From positions 434,001 to 498,000 of the forward strand of contig NZ_SIRS01000001.1 in assembly GCF_004310335.1 (NCBI RefSeq): a stretch of DNA of 64,000 bases, read 5' to 3'. This stretch comes from Hyunsoonleella pacifica. GTDB taxonomy: Bacteria > Bacteroidota > Bacteroidia > Flavobacteriales > Flavobacteriaceae. The position numbers were made by a program, and so were the translations under genes. Below the pieces are notes generated by a model. The model saw nothing but the letters and a program-made list of their open reading frames with translations, made no database searches and was not told the DNA's origin. Of this stretch, positions 18,384-26,647 are shown piece by piece; within the stretch, counting starts at the first letter, position 1, and every line of letters starts with the position of its first letter.

Positions 18384-19160
18384 TTATTGGTTAGTAGAAA
18401 AATTAAGCATCCAATTTATCCATTCTACATTGCTAAACACCTTTTTGTTTCCCTGTGCATGATTAGCTCCTGAAAAAGCTACAAATTGAACATTTTTGTT
18501 TCCTGCAGCTTTTAAAAGAGAAGCCATTTTTTCTACAGACGCTACATTTTTACCATCTTCTCCTCCAACCATACCATATACAGGAAGTGTAACAAGTTTT
18601 TCTATATTGGCATCATCAGAAATGCCTCTAAAACCACAAGGTGCAACAGCTGCAAAACGCTCAGGAGATTGTTGTATCCAATCCCAAGTACCTAAGCCAC
18701 CCATACTATGTCCCATAAGGTAAATACGATCTTGGTCTATTTGAGTGTAAGTTTCAAGGATATAATCTAACATGATATTTAGTGTTTTAGGATCCCATTT
18801 AGCAAAAGAATTGGGTTCTAATACTATTAAATCTTTACCAGCTAATTCAGCAATAGAAAGCCCTTTTACTTTTGCGGAACGTTTAAGTTGCTCTTCGATT
18901 GTCCAAACTTTTCCACCACCACCATGGAGCGATATAAGAAGTGGTAATTTACCTTCTGTTTTTTTCTTAGGAAACGCTATAAAAGCGGTGTCTTTTAACT
19001 TACCTAGTTTAGGTAGTAAACTTTTAGGCCAATTTAAAAGTTTAACCTCCATATTTTTAAAAGTACTGTTAATATCTGCAAGAGCCTCTTCTATACTAGA
19101 ATTTTGACTAAAACTTATTAGTGTAAATAAGGTAAATAAGGTAAAAATCAGTTTTTTCAT
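18384..19160 (-). CDS. Secreted alpha/beta hydrolase (esterase-like)
   Basis: The 258-residue protein begins with a signal peptide (cleavage near residue 19, S-F-S-Q). A classic alpha/beta hydrolase follows. The oxyanion region is S-L-H-G-G-G-G, the nucleophile elbow is G-H-S-M-G-G with Ser152, an acidic residue candidate is in G-E-D-G, and the catalytic His is in G-A-N-H-A-Q-G. Such proteins near polysaccharide loci are often carbohydrate esterases or depolymerase-like hydrolases. The substrate is unknown. It is on the opposite strand between the rhamnose operon and the transporter. Confidence 0.85.
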   Translation of the reverse strand: MKKLIFTLFTLFTLISFSQNSSIEEALADINSTFKNMEVKLLNWPKSLLPKLGKLKDTAFIAFPKKKTEGKLPLLISLHGGGGKVWTIEEQLKRSAKVKGLSIAELAGKDLIVLEPNSFAKWDPKTLNIMLDYILETYTQIDQDRIYLMGHSMGGLGTWDWIQQSPERFAAVAPCGFRGISDDANIEKLVTLPVYGMVGGEDGKNVASVEKMASLLKAAGNKNVQFVAFSGANHAQGNKKVFSNVEWINWMLNFSTNQ

Positions 19161-19295
19161 TTTTTAGCTAACTATTCAAAGATTTACGTTAATTTTATAA
19201 ATAATACAATGAGTTAAAGTATTATATCTAGATATTAAAACTGTCCTGTTCTCCCCTGATTTTTATATGAGTGTTTTAATTTATCATACTACTTT

Positions 19296-19303
19296 TATAT
19301 TTG
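19296..19303 (+). promoter_or_regulatory. -7 promoter element for the NCS1 transporter
   Basis: TATATTTG matches TAnnTTTG exactly. It lies 116 bases before the start codon, with the candidate operator 10 bases downstream, so a regulator bound there could block initiation. Confidence 0.5.
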
Positions 19304-19313
19304 TATTATACAG

Positions 19314-19326
19314 TATAGTACAGGAT
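19314..19326. promoter_or_regulatory. Candidate GntR operator, copy 2
   Basis: The 13-mer TATAGTACAGGAT is identical to the site at 10825-10837. An inverted partial copy (TCCTGT) is at 19244-19249. Its position just downstream of the -7 element suits repression. It links the transporter to the rhamnose regulon. Confidence 0.55.
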
Positions 19327-19419
19327 GCAAAAACCTGTTAAGCATCATATTTTCGTTTTTATCCTCTTGCTAAAAAGGATTAATTAAAAACAAATACAAC
19401 TAACGAATAACTAAATAAT

Positions 19420-20805
19420 ATGAGTGAAACATCAGTAGAAATAGAAGACGTTGGTGGTGGAGAGTTTGAAAGAACTCCTGTACCTGCCTCAAGACTAAAA
19501 GGTTGGAAATCTTTTTTAGGAATGTATGCAGGAGAACATGCTGCAGGTACTGAATTTATGATTGGTCCGTTGTTTTTAGCTGCAGGAGCCAGTTTAAAAG
19601 ATTTAATTTTTGGTTTACTTATAGGTAATATTCTAGCTATTCTTACATGGAGATATATAGTAGCTCCTATAGCTGTATCTAGTAAACTCACATTATATTA
19701 TCAATTAGAAAAAATTGCGGGGAAACATTTAGTAAAGGTTTATAACGTAGTTAATGGAGTACTTTTTTGCTTTTTAGCAGGAGCTATGATTACGGTTTCT
19801 GCCAGTGCTGTTGGGATTCCTTTTGGTGTAAGCTTTTCTGTTCCTGAAAGTATTTTTGGGTTAAGTAGTCCAGCGTTTTCTGGAATCGTAATTATTGTAG
19901 GTATAGTAATGGCAATAGTTGCCGCAGCTGGTTATAACACGGTATCTAAGTTTGCTAATATAGCTGCACCATGGATGATTATTGTTTTTGCAGCCTGCGG
20001 ATTATCTGCTTTATCGCAAATGGACGTTAATTCTTGGGATAGTTTAATTAAAGAGTGGGATAAAGGTGTAAGTGTAGTACAAGCTGCAAATGGTAAAGTA
20101 GATTTTGGTTTTTGGAAAATTGTAATCTTCGCTTGGTTATGTAATGCAGCTATGCATTTTGGGATGGCCGACTTGTCTATTATGCGTTTTGCTAAAGATA
20201 CTCGTGCAGGATGGGGACCTTCAATAGGAATGTTTTTGGGTCATTATATGGCATGGATTTGTGCATCATTTATGTTAGCAGCTCAAATTAAATTAACAGG
20301 AGATATTTCTGCTAATCCAGGTGCTTTAGCATGGAGTGCAGTAGGTTGGACAGGTATTATTTGTGTTATTATAGCTGGCTGGACAACAGCTAATCCTACT
20401 ATTTACAGAGCAGGTCTTGCTTTTCAAAGTTTATTTTCTTCTAAGTCAAAAGCATATTCAGGCGTAATTTTAGCAGGTGTTATAGCTACAGTTGCAGGTA
20501 TTTTTCCAACACTATCCAGTAAATTACTTGATTTTGTAGGTTTGTATGGTACTATTTTAGGGCCAATGGGAGGTGTGATTTTTGTTAACCATTACCTCGC
20601 AAAGAAAATGGGCTTTACACAAGATTATGCAGATGAGAAAAGTACTAGCTTCAATACAGCTGTTTTATTAGCTTGGCTAATTCCTGTAGCATTAGGTTTA
20701 TACTTTATTTTTGGAAAAGGAGTATTCCCTGCTTATGCAGTAATACCTTGCTGGATTGCTTCCAGTTTATTATATGTACTTATTATGAAATTTCAAAAAT
20801 CTTAA
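19420..20805 (+). CDS. NCS1 family (cytosine/purine permease-like) transporter
   Basis: The 461-residue protein is highly hydrophobic, with about 12 membrane segments after a charged N-terminal tail of about 30 residues. G-E-H-A-A-G-T-E-F and the run of Ala/Gly-rich helices resemble NCS1 cytosine/purine permeases. Known NCS1 members carry nucleobases, hydantoins or vitamins. Here the gene shares its putative operator with the rhamnose operon, so its real substrate may be rhamnose or another sugar released from the polymer. That substrate is inferred only. A 56-residue membrane protein gene follows 3 bases after the stop. Confidence 0.85.
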   Translation: MSETSVEIEDVGGGEFERTPVPASRLKGWKSFLGMYAGEHAAGTEFMIGPLFLAAGASLKDLIFGLLIGNILAILTWRYIVAPIAVSSKLTLYYQLEKIAGKHLVKVYNVVNGVLFCFLAGAMITVSASAVGIPFGVSFSVPESIFGLSSPAFSGIVIIVGIVMAIVAAAGYNTVSKFANIAAPWMIIVFAACGLSALSQMDVNSWDSLIKEWDKGVSVVQAANGKVDFGFWKIVIFAWLCNAAMHFGMADLSIMRFAKDTRAGWGPSIGMFLGHYMAWICASFMLAAQIKLTGDISANPGALAWSAVGWTGIICVIIAGWTTANPTIYRAGLAFQSLFSSKSKAYSGVILAGVIATVAGIFPTLSSKLLDFVGLYGTILGPMGGVIFVNHYLAKKMGFTQDYADEKSTSFNTAVLLAWLIPVALGLYFIFGKGVFPAYAVIPCWIASSLLYVLIMKFQKS

Positions 20806-20808
20806 ATC

Positions 20809-20979
20809 ATGAAAAAAATATTAAAATTAATTAGTGGTTTATCAATAAGCGTTTTAATACTCTTAGTAAGTATACTTTCATTCTTAGATAAAATAGAGGT
20901 GGCTAATATGAAAATGCTCATGCTAATAGGAACAATTCTATGGTTTGCTTCCACACCTTTTTGGATGAAGGAAGAATAG
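20809..20979 (+). CDS. Small two-helix membrane protein (56 aa)
   Basis: An ATG 3 bases after the permease stop opens a 56-residue frame beginning M-K-K-I-L-K-L-I and ending P-F-W-M-K-E-E. It has two hydrophobic helices, about residues 8-25 and 36-52, joined by a charged loop (D-K-I-E). Tight coupling to the transporter and the clean start and stop support a real gene. It may be an accessory subunit or stabiliser of the permease. No family is recognised. Confidence 0.7.
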   Translation: MKKILKLISGLSISVLILLVSILSFLDKIEVANMKMLMLIGTILWFASTPFWMKEE

Positions 20980-21022
20980 AAGTTTTTATGGTTTTTTGTA
21001 GTTTACATTTATAAGTGTTTTC

Positions 21023-21048
21023 TAGTCTTTTTAAGACTATTTATTTTT
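21023..21048 (+). terminator. Intrinsic terminator after the transporter operon
   Basis: TAGTCTT and AAGACTA form a 7-base stem with a TTT loop, followed by TTTATTTTTT. It lies 43 bases after the stop of the 56-residue gene. Confidence 0.7.
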
Positions 21049-21144
21049 TGCGATACTCTAGCATTTTTTGTTAAAAGGCGCTTAGTAGTTTATAAAGTAG
21101 TTATATCTAGTAATAAAAGTATATTAAGGTGTATTTCAAATAAA

Positions 21145-21166
21145 TTAACTCATTAAGATGAGTTAA
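21145..21166 (-). terminator. Hairpin downstream of folE
   Basis: TTAACTCAT and ATGAGTTAA pair perfectly over 9 bases around a 4-base loop. It begins 9 bases beyond the folE stop on the minus strand. The T-tract on that side is short, so its strength is uncertain. Confidence 0.5.
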
Positions 21167-21175
21167 TAATATTAG

Positions 21176-21853
21176 TTATCTTAAGTCGTAATTAATCGCA
21201 TTAAGAAATTCATCTCTATATGTCTTTTCTTCAAAGAGTCCGCCATGTTCTAAACTTGTGGTAAAACTATTTTTATCCTTGATACCTCTTGAAGACACAC
21301 ATAAGTGTTTAGCGTTAACCATAACAATTACACTTTTAGTTTTTAAGGTGTCTTGCAAATCTGTTAGGATTTGCAAACAAAGTCTCTCTTGTACTTGGGG
21401 ACGGTGCGCATAATAATCTACTAATCGATTTAATTTTGATAGACCAATAACTCTATCTTCTGGAATATATGCAACATGAGCAAAACCCGTTATTGGTAAG
21501 AAGTGATGCTCGCAAGAAGAATCTAAAGTGATATTCTGCTCAATAAGTATTTTCTTATAACCATATTTATTATCAAAAGTTGACAATTTTGGTTTGTTCT
21601 TAGGATTTAAACCATAAAACAATTCTTTTACATACATTTTCGCTACACGATATGGTGTTCCAGATAAACTATCATCTGTGATGTCTAAACCTAATTCCTC
21701 CATGATCTTTTGAAAATGTATCTGGATATTGGCTATTTTTTCATCATCAGATTTTTTAAAAGCATCAGTTCTTAATGGTGTAGATATATTGGTGGCAATG
21801 TGATTGTCGCCAATAAATTCAATGTTATCAGTATTTATTTTATTAGAGCTCAT
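21176..21853 (-). CDS. folE: GTP cyclohydrolase I (FolE, type IA)
   Basis: The 225-residue enzyme should convert GTP to dihydroneopterin triphosphate, the first step of folate and pterin synthesis. Zinc ligands are visible as Cys114 and His117 in S-S-C-E-H-H-F and Cys185 in H-L-C-V-S-S-R-G. Q-E-R-L and the G-L-S-K-L-N-R motif are also present. The start overlaps the end of the merC-like gene by 11 bases, so the two are translated together. Their shared promoter carries two palindromic Zur-like operators. This suggests a zinc-responsive copy of FolE rather than the constitutive one. Confidence 0.93.
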   Translation of the reverse strand: MSSNKINTDNIEFIGDNHIATNISTPLRTDAFKKSDDEKIANIQIHFQKIMEELGLDITDDSLSGTPYRVAKMYVKELFYGLNPKNKPKLSTFDNKYGYKKILIEQNITLDSSCEHHFLPITGFAHVAYIPEDRVIGLSKLNRLVDYYAHRPQVQERLCLQILTDLQDTLKTKSVIVMVNAKHLCVSSRGIKDKNSFTTSLEHGGLFEEKTYRDEFLNAINYDLR

Positions 21854-22247
21854 TTACACAACATTTTTCATTTTTACATTGGCAAAACTTACTACCATAC
21901 CAATGAAAGAATATTAGGCTTAAAGAAGGAAAGTAAATAGCAGATTCAGGGATATTGAACCAACCTGCCTTTTCATTTACAACTATAGTTACTAGTAGAA
22001 ACCAACTCATATAAAGTGCAATTACAATCCATTTTTTTGATACACTCGTACTAGATTTATATATTGCCAATGCGGAAATACATAGGAATATAATATCTAG
22101 ACTGGACCACCATAAAGGTTTAGCTTCACAACACTTTAAAACATGTGCTTGAGCTGCAAATAGAAAAGGGGTTGAGATGCAGTGTATAAGGCATAAGCCA
22201 CTGGAGAGTATACCTATTGAATCTGATTTATTAATGGTTAATAACAT
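21843..22247 (-). CDS. MerC-domain membrane protein
   Basis: The 134-residue protein has four predicted membrane helices. The first carries the Cys pair C-L-I-H-C typical of the MerC domain, and the C-terminus is Cys-rich (C-Q-C, then C-C). I start it at the ATG at 22247 rather than the upstream start at 22388, because the extra residues run through the operator region and show no family resemblance. MerC proteins move or bind metal ions. In this context, next to a Zur-like regulator, zinc is more likely than mercury (inference). Confidence 0.82.
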   Translation of the reverse strand: MLLTINKSDSIGILSSGLCLIHCISTPFLFAAQAHVLKCCEAKPLWWSSLDIIFLCISALAIYKSSTSVSKKWIVIALYMSWFLLVTIVVNEKAGWFNIPESAIYFPSLSLIFFHWYGSKFCQCKNEKCCVNEL

Positions 22248-22264
22248 CTGAAAATTTGTTATAA

Positions 22265-22279
22265 TGCAACTTAGTTGCA
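22265..22279. promoter_or_regulatory. Zur-like operator 1
   Basis: TGCAACTTAGTTGCA is a perfect 6-base inverted repeat (TGCAAC/GTTGCA) with a 3-base spacer. It lies 18 bases before the merC-like start and is duplicated nearby at 22305-22317. Such sites flanking a Fur-family gene are usually its own operators. Confidence 0.65.
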
Positions 22280-22304
22280 ATATTACTTTGGATTTTTTTA
22301 AAAA

Positions 22305-22317
22305 GCAACTTGGTTGC
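22305..22317. promoter_or_regulatory. Zur-like operator 2
   Basis: GCAACTTGGTTGC has 5-base perfect arms with a 3-base spacer. It is centred 39 bases from operator 1 and 2 bases upstream of the -7 element of the Fur-family gene, so binding would block its own promoter. Confidence 0.65.
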
Positions 22318-22319
22318 AA

Positions 22320-22327
22320 TATATTTG
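22320..22327 (+). promoter_or_regulatory. -7 promoter element of the Zur-like gene (leaderless candidate)
   Basis: TATATTTG matches TAnnTTTG. The ATG is only 4 bases further on, so transcription would start at or within a few bases of the start codon. Confidence 0.55.
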
Positions 22328-22331
22328 TGTT

Positions 22332-22709
22332 ATGGGAATTACAAGACAGACTAAACAGGTAAAAAAACTGATGGATATTTTTGACCAAGAGGAGAGAGCG
22401 ATATCTGTTGTTGATTTAGTAAAGTTATTAGCATCTGAAATGAATAAAACTACGGTTTACCGTATATTAAATAAACTTATGGATGATGGTGTTGTACATT
22501 CGTTTATGGGTAAGGGAGGTCTTAAATGGTATGCTAAATGTCAAGATTGTTCTTGTGAAGTGCATAATGATATACATCCGCATTTTCAATGTAAAGTATG
22601 TGGGGAAGTAGAATGTCTCCCCGTAACATTTAATATACCTCCTGTAAATGGTTATAAAGTAGATTCTATAAATTTACTTATGGTAGGAGCGTGTAGCAAC
22701 TGTTCTTAA
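22332..22709 (+). CDS. Fur family transcriptional regulator, Zur-like
   Basis: The 125-residue protein has an N-terminal winged helix (N-K-T-T-V-Y-R-I-L-N-K-L) and a C-terminal dimerisation domain. That domain has a C-x-x-C-type structural zinc site (C-K-V-C-G, then C-S-N-C at the end). The ATG at 22332 is chosen. The open frame extends upstream to a TTG at 22314, but that start would lie inside operator 2 and before the -7 element. Divergent folE and merC genes and two palindromic operators suggest it is a zinc-responsive repressor. Iron or peroxide sensing cannot be excluded. Confidence 0.85.
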   Translation: MGITRQTKQVKKLMDIFDQEERAISVVDLVKLLASEMNKTTVYRILNKLMDDGVVHSFMGKGGLKWYAKCQDCSCEVHNDIHPHFQCKVCGEVECLPVTFNIPPVNGYKVDSINLLMVGACSNCS

Positions 22710-22811
22710 GTTATAGAAGAGTAAATTGTCTTTAGAAAAATAAATGGACATATTTATTTGTCTGGAAAAAAGATGATTATGCTATGTTTCGCTTTTATGA
22801 ATATAGAATTA

Positions 22812-23876
22812 TTAATCCCCATCATTATCGGTAGGTAAAACCGTTATAGACAGTATACTAGATATATCAACAGCGAATAGTATATTTAATTCTTTTAAAG
22901 CATTATATATAGGCCTTATAGACTCTGGATTTGATGTTATGCCATCATGGAGGTTATTATTAAATAGTATAATTTCTTGATCTATAGTATTTAACTTATT
23001 TTGAATTTGTGTTGATATTTTATTAGTATTATCAATACTATTTACTAAGCTTGAAATATTTGTCTTACTTGTAAAATAAACATATTCTACCTCTGACAGT
23101 ATAGCTTCAATAAGCGCTAAAGAATTTCTGCTTCTGTAAGCTTCTAAGCTATTTGGCGATACATTGTCTGACTTTTCAAAACCAGAAGGCTTGCCTATTT
23201 TGGTAACCTTGGCAACATCTAATACATTAATGATTTGGTTAATCGTTAGGCATTTGGCATTATTACTACATAGGCTTTCATTAGCATTTGTGTAAATATT
23301 CAAATATTCTGTTTGCCAAGTATTAATCATTAAATTAGCTTGTCTTATTAACTCATCAGTAACACCTAAGACATAGTCTAGTCTAGATGTATCATTTAAG
23401 AGTTCTGCTTTAGCGATTTTGGGGTTAAAATCTTTGAATAATAAATATTCTAGGGTACCTAACCCTTTTATAACTGTACTTTTCGTAGTAAAATAGTTAG
23501 CATCATAATTTGCTTCTTCAGTAATGTTATTTTCAATTTGAGTAGTATTTATTGGGTAATTATAAATGTTGATATCAAAAAATCGTTGTTTTATTAGTCC
23601 AAAATTATATATCTCTGCCCTAGAATATGCTTTTGCTGTAACTAACCATTGTGTTGTAAGTTTGTCATAATCTATATCAGAATTTGATGTTTCAAAATCT
23701 AAAACATATTGTTTTAGTACTTCTAGTTCTTCTGTAAACTTTTCTAAACTTAGTAATATATTTTCTTCATAATAGGATTGATAAAAATCATTATTCATGA
23801 TGATTTCTGTATCATCATTAGATTTACATGATGTAGTTATTAATATGAAGGTAAATACTACTATTAAATATTTCAT
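22812..23876 (-). CDS. Imelysin-like lipoprotein with altered metal motif
   Basis: The 354-residue protein has a lipoprotein signal (T-T-S-C). Its helical body resembles imelysin (insulin-cleaving outer membrane protein-like) proteins, which are linked to iron uptake. The conserved G-x-H-x-x-E motif reads G-L-G-T-L-E-Y-L-L-F, so the His is replaced by Gly. It is therefore probably a diverged member. It is the last gene of the minus-strand run and starts 1 base after the di-heme protein stop. Confidence 0.8.
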   Translation of the reverse strand: MKYLIVVFTFILITTSCKSNDDTEIIMNNDFYQSYYEENILLSLEKFTEELEVLKQYVLDFETSNSDIDYDKLTTQWLVTAKAYSRAEIYNFGLIKQRFFDINIYNYPINTTQIENNITEEANYDANYFTTKSTVIKGLGTLEYLLFKDFNPKIAKAELLNDTSRLDYVLGVTDELIRQANLMINTWQTEYLNIYTNANESLCSNNAKCLTINQIINVLDVAKVTKIGKPSGFEKSDNVSPNSLEAYRSRNSLALIEAILSEVEYVYFTSKTNISSLVNSIDNTNKISTQIQNKLNTIDQEIILFNNNLHDGITSNPESIRPIYNALKELNILFAVDISSILSITVLPTDNDGD

Positions 23877-23877
23877 A

Positions 23878-25308
23878 TTACAATGAGTTTAGATATTGAA
23901 TTAATTCTTCTCTTTCTGAGGCTATGAGTTGTTTAAAATCTTCTTTGGATTGTTTTGCCTCCCCGCCATGCCATAGTATGGCTTCTTCAATAGTTCTGGC
24001 CCGACCATCGTGTAATAAAAACGTATGACCGTTTACAAGTTCAATAAGACCTAATCCCCAAAGCGGTTGTGTTCGCCATTCTCTACTGTTTGCTAAAAAA
24101 TCTCCTCTATTATCAGCAAGCTCATCTCCCATATCATGTAACAGGAAATCTGAAAATGGATTGATATTTATATTGCTAATTTGAGGTAGAACTGAGTTAG
24201 TACCCGTAGTAAAATTATTGATATGGCAAGACACACATCCCAAATCATTAAAGTGCTGTTTGCCTTTTAGAACATCTTCATCCTGAAAATTACGCCTTAT
24301 AGGCACTGAAATGGCCGACATGTACAATGAAATTCGGCTAAACTGTATGTCAGGGACTTCAACATCCTCACCTGGATTATTACCATTAAATAGTTGGTTA
24401 CAATCTATGCCATCAGGACAGTTTTCTTCGGGAAAAATCGATGTGGTCAAACCCATATCACCGCTAAATGCCCCAGCTATTTGTTGCTCTAGTGTAGGTT
24501 GATTGGCTTTCCACCCAAATTTACCAATAGTTAGCTGTTGTTCCTTTACATTCCATACGTAATTGGCTTTACCGGAGATACCATCCTTGTTTAAATCATC
24601 AGGATCAGCATTAGCTAAAATACTGGCTTCAGTTAAAGCATCAATAAACCCGAGACCTATAACTTGTTGGCCTACTCTTGGGGAGATTTCAACGCCCTGT
24701 AGACTTCCATAATTTTCATCTATAATACTGTAATTAGGTTGTCGTAATTCGTAAGAAGTTCCATCAGCATATTTACCATTTATAAAAGTGAAATCTACTT
24801 GAATATCCGCTTCTTTATCAATACCTAAGTTAGACTCATCCTGTAATTGATCTCCATAGATTTGATGTGGTATTGGGCCTGATGTTGGATTGTTACCTAT
24901 ACTAAGTCTTAATAAAAAGCCTTCAGAATCTGCTCCTGTATTCACAAGAGGTTTACCTCTTCCATCTCTTAAATGACATCCACTACATGCTCTTGCATTA
25001 AAAATTGGACCAAGACCATCTCTTGAGGTAGTAGAAGCTGGAGAAGACACCCAACTTTGATCAAACATGGCATTTCCTACTCCAAAAAAAGCTAGTTCTG
25101 TATTTGACAATTCTGGAATTGCTCTTCCAAAAGCTTTATCAGCAGTAAATGCTTCAATAGAAAATTGGGATACTAGTTTTTCTTCTCCTTCTTCATACAT
25201 TGTAATTGTATCTTGATATGTATCATCATCTTTAGAGCAAGATAATATAGCAACCATTACTAGTAATAATGACGTATAACGAATGTGAAAATTGATCACT
25301 TTATTCAT
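23878..25308 (-). CDS. Di-heme oxidoreductase (DUF1111, thiol oxidoreductase-like) lipoprotein
   Basis: The 476-residue protein has a lipoprotein signal (A-I-L-S-C-S) and two c-type heme motifs, C-S-G-C-H and C-V-S-C-H. Together with F-F-G-V-G and the conserved D-G-R-A-R-T-I-E-E-A-I-L-W-H-G-G segment near the C-terminus, this marks the DUF1111 di-heme family. Members are commonly found with imelysins in iron-limited loci. It may change the redox state of iron in the periplasm (inference). It is flanked by two imelysin genes on the same strand. Confidence 0.9.
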   Translation of the reverse strand: MNKVINFHIRYTSLLLVMVAILSCSKDDDTYQDTITMYEEGEEKLVSQFSIEAFTADKAFGRAIPELSNTELAFFGVGNAMFDQSWVSSPASTTSRDGLGPIFNARACSGCHLRDGRGKPLVNTGADSEGFLLRLSIGNNPTSGPIPHQIYGDQLQDESNLGIDKEADIQVDFTFINGKYADGTSYELRQPNYSIIDENYGSLQGVEISPRVGQQVIGLGFIDALTEASILANADPDDLNKDGISGKANYVWNVKEQQLTIGKFGWKANQPTLEQQIAGAFSGDMGLTTSIFPEENCPDGIDCNQLFNGNNPGEDVEVPDIQFSRISLYMSAISVPIRRNFQDEDVLKGKQHFNDLGCVSCHINNFTTGTNSVLPQISNININPFSDFLLHDMGDELADNRGDFLANSREWRTQPLWGLGLIELVNGHTFLLHDGRARTIEEAILWHGGEAKQSKEDFKQLIASEREELIQYLNSL

Positions 25309-25379
25309 TGTGGACTAAATATTTGTTAAAGTGTATTTATGAAAAACTATTACACGTTATGTTTCTAATTGAATCACGA

Positions 25380-25412
25380 AAACTGAAACCAATCTAAGAC
25401 CGGCTTCAGTTT
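25380..25412 (-). terminator. Hairpin downstream of imelysin
   Basis: AAACTGAAACC and GGCTTCAGTTT pair with one mismatch around an 11-base loop. It lies 30 bases beyond the imelysin stop on the minus strand and before the di-heme gene. The T-tract is short. Confidence 0.5.
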
Positions 25413-25441
25413 AAATATGTTAAAGAATATTGTCTTTCTTA

Positions 25442-26647
25442 TTAGTTAATACTAATTGTAACACCTAATGCAGTAGCAGCCTCTGCAATAGCTGTACCTT
25501 GATCTTTTAATGCAGATGATAATTGTTCGGCAGGACCATTAGAACCTAATGTCTCTTCAGCTATTATAGCATCAAAACTTTTATTTAAAGCTAATAATGC
25601 ATCAAGTTTACTTAAGGTGGCTTTAGCTTTTACATCTAAATTTGTTGAAATAGTTTCGTTTATGGTTGCTGATAAATCAACAAGTGAAATACCACTTACT
25701 TTAGTTCCGCTTTCAGTTGTATACTCACCGGTAATAATATTATTAATACCATGTACATTTGCCCACATATCTTGGTTGGTGTTATCAGAAAAACAAGAGT
25801 GTTCATTTTCCTGTCCTTCATCAATAGCTGGATCTATTCTTTCTAAAGCGACTTCTCCATTAGAAATAAAACCTATACCATTTAAGATATTAGTTAAAGC
25901 TGTATTTTTATTTAATCCTGTAAAAGTTGTTCTGTAAGATCCGCCTTGCGCCCAAGTGTCACTTAAGTCTTTCAGGTCTTTAATCAATAAATCTGTAACA
26001 ATTTGTAAATAGGTTGATCTTCTATCAGCAAAATCAGCCGTTGTATAATCGGTAAATGATCTATTACCAGAAGCAGCAAAGTTAGTAGCTGTATGCGTCA
26101 CAGGATCGTAATTTAAATCCTGCCCCCATAATAGAAATTCAACGGCATGCCATCCTGTTGATATGTTATCATCTTTTCCAACTTCATTTTTGTCCATGAT
26201 ATTTGCTTCTGTAAGCTCAAATGATATATCTCCTATTAAACCATTTTGGATAGAGCCCCCACGATTGTCAGAAACATAATCTATATAACCTTCATCTAAA
26301 GGCCACGCATTAATTTGTCCTTCAGTTCCTAAAAGATCTTCGTTATCAATAGGTCCGTTTGCTTCACGAAATGCCTCAGTTTGTCCATAAAAGTCACGAG
26401 CATATAACCATGCATTTTTAGCGTCTTGTAATGTAGTTGCTGATGGAGCTGCTAAAAACGCATCAATCTTGGTTTTCATATCTACAGCTGTATTATAAGA
26501 ATCTAGATAATTAGCAGCTACGATTTGAGCATAGGTATCAATAAACGCTTCAACTGTAACTTGGTTGGGTGTAGAGGTGTTGTCATCATCGCTTGAACAT
26601 GCAAATAGTGTTAAAGCAAGTGCGATTAAAGTAATAATTTTTTTCAT
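25442..26647 (-). CDS. Imelysin family lipoprotein
   Basis: The 401-residue protein has a lipoprotein signal (T-L-F-A-C-S) and an all-helical body. The signature G-W-H-A-V-E-F-L-L-W-G matches the imelysin G-x-H-x-x-E motif and is fully intact, unlike the second imelysin-like protein at 22812-23876. The family is iron-regulated and thought to bind metal at the outer membrane. A Fur-like inverted repeat overlaps the region just upstream, and the terminator after hmuY lies further upstream, so it probably has its own promoter. Confidence 0.9.
   Translation of the reverse strand: MKKIITLIALALTLFACSSDDDNTSTPNQVTVEAFIDTYAQIVAANYLDSYNTAVDMKTKIDAFLAAPSATTLQDAKNAWLYARDFYGQTEAFREANGPIDNEDLLGTEGQINAWPLDEGYIDYVSDNRGGSIQNGLIGDISFELTEANIMDKNEVGKDDNISTGWHAVEFLLWGQDLNYDPVTHTATNFAASGNRSFTDYTTADFADRRSTYLQIVTDLLIKDLKDLSDTWAQGGSYRTTFTGLNKNTALTNILNGIGFISNGEVALERIDPAIDEGQENEHSCFSDNTNQDMWANVHGINNIITGEYTTESGTKVSGISLVDLSATINETISTNLDVKAKATLSKLDALLALNKSFDAIIAEETLGSNGPAEQLSSALKDQGTAIAEAATALGVTISIN

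Noticed and set aside
19224-19235. ATATCTAGATAT palindrome upstream of the transporter, with a partial match at 10612-10620
   Set aside because: It is a short AT-rich symmetry easily expected by chance here, and its distance from the promoter differs in the two places.
19380-19691. Minus-strand open frame of 103 residues
   Set aside because: It overlaps the transporter start and its promoter region in antisense, with no domain or promoter.
21843-22247. Mercury resistance function for the MerC-domain protein
   Set aside because: There are no merA, merR, merT or merP genes nearby, and the context of a Zur-like regulator and folE points to zinc.
22248-22388. N-terminal extension of the merC-like gene
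   Set aside because: The extension runs through both palindromic operators and into the Fur-family gene, and the extra residues show no family resemblance. The ATG at 22247 begins just before the MerC domain.
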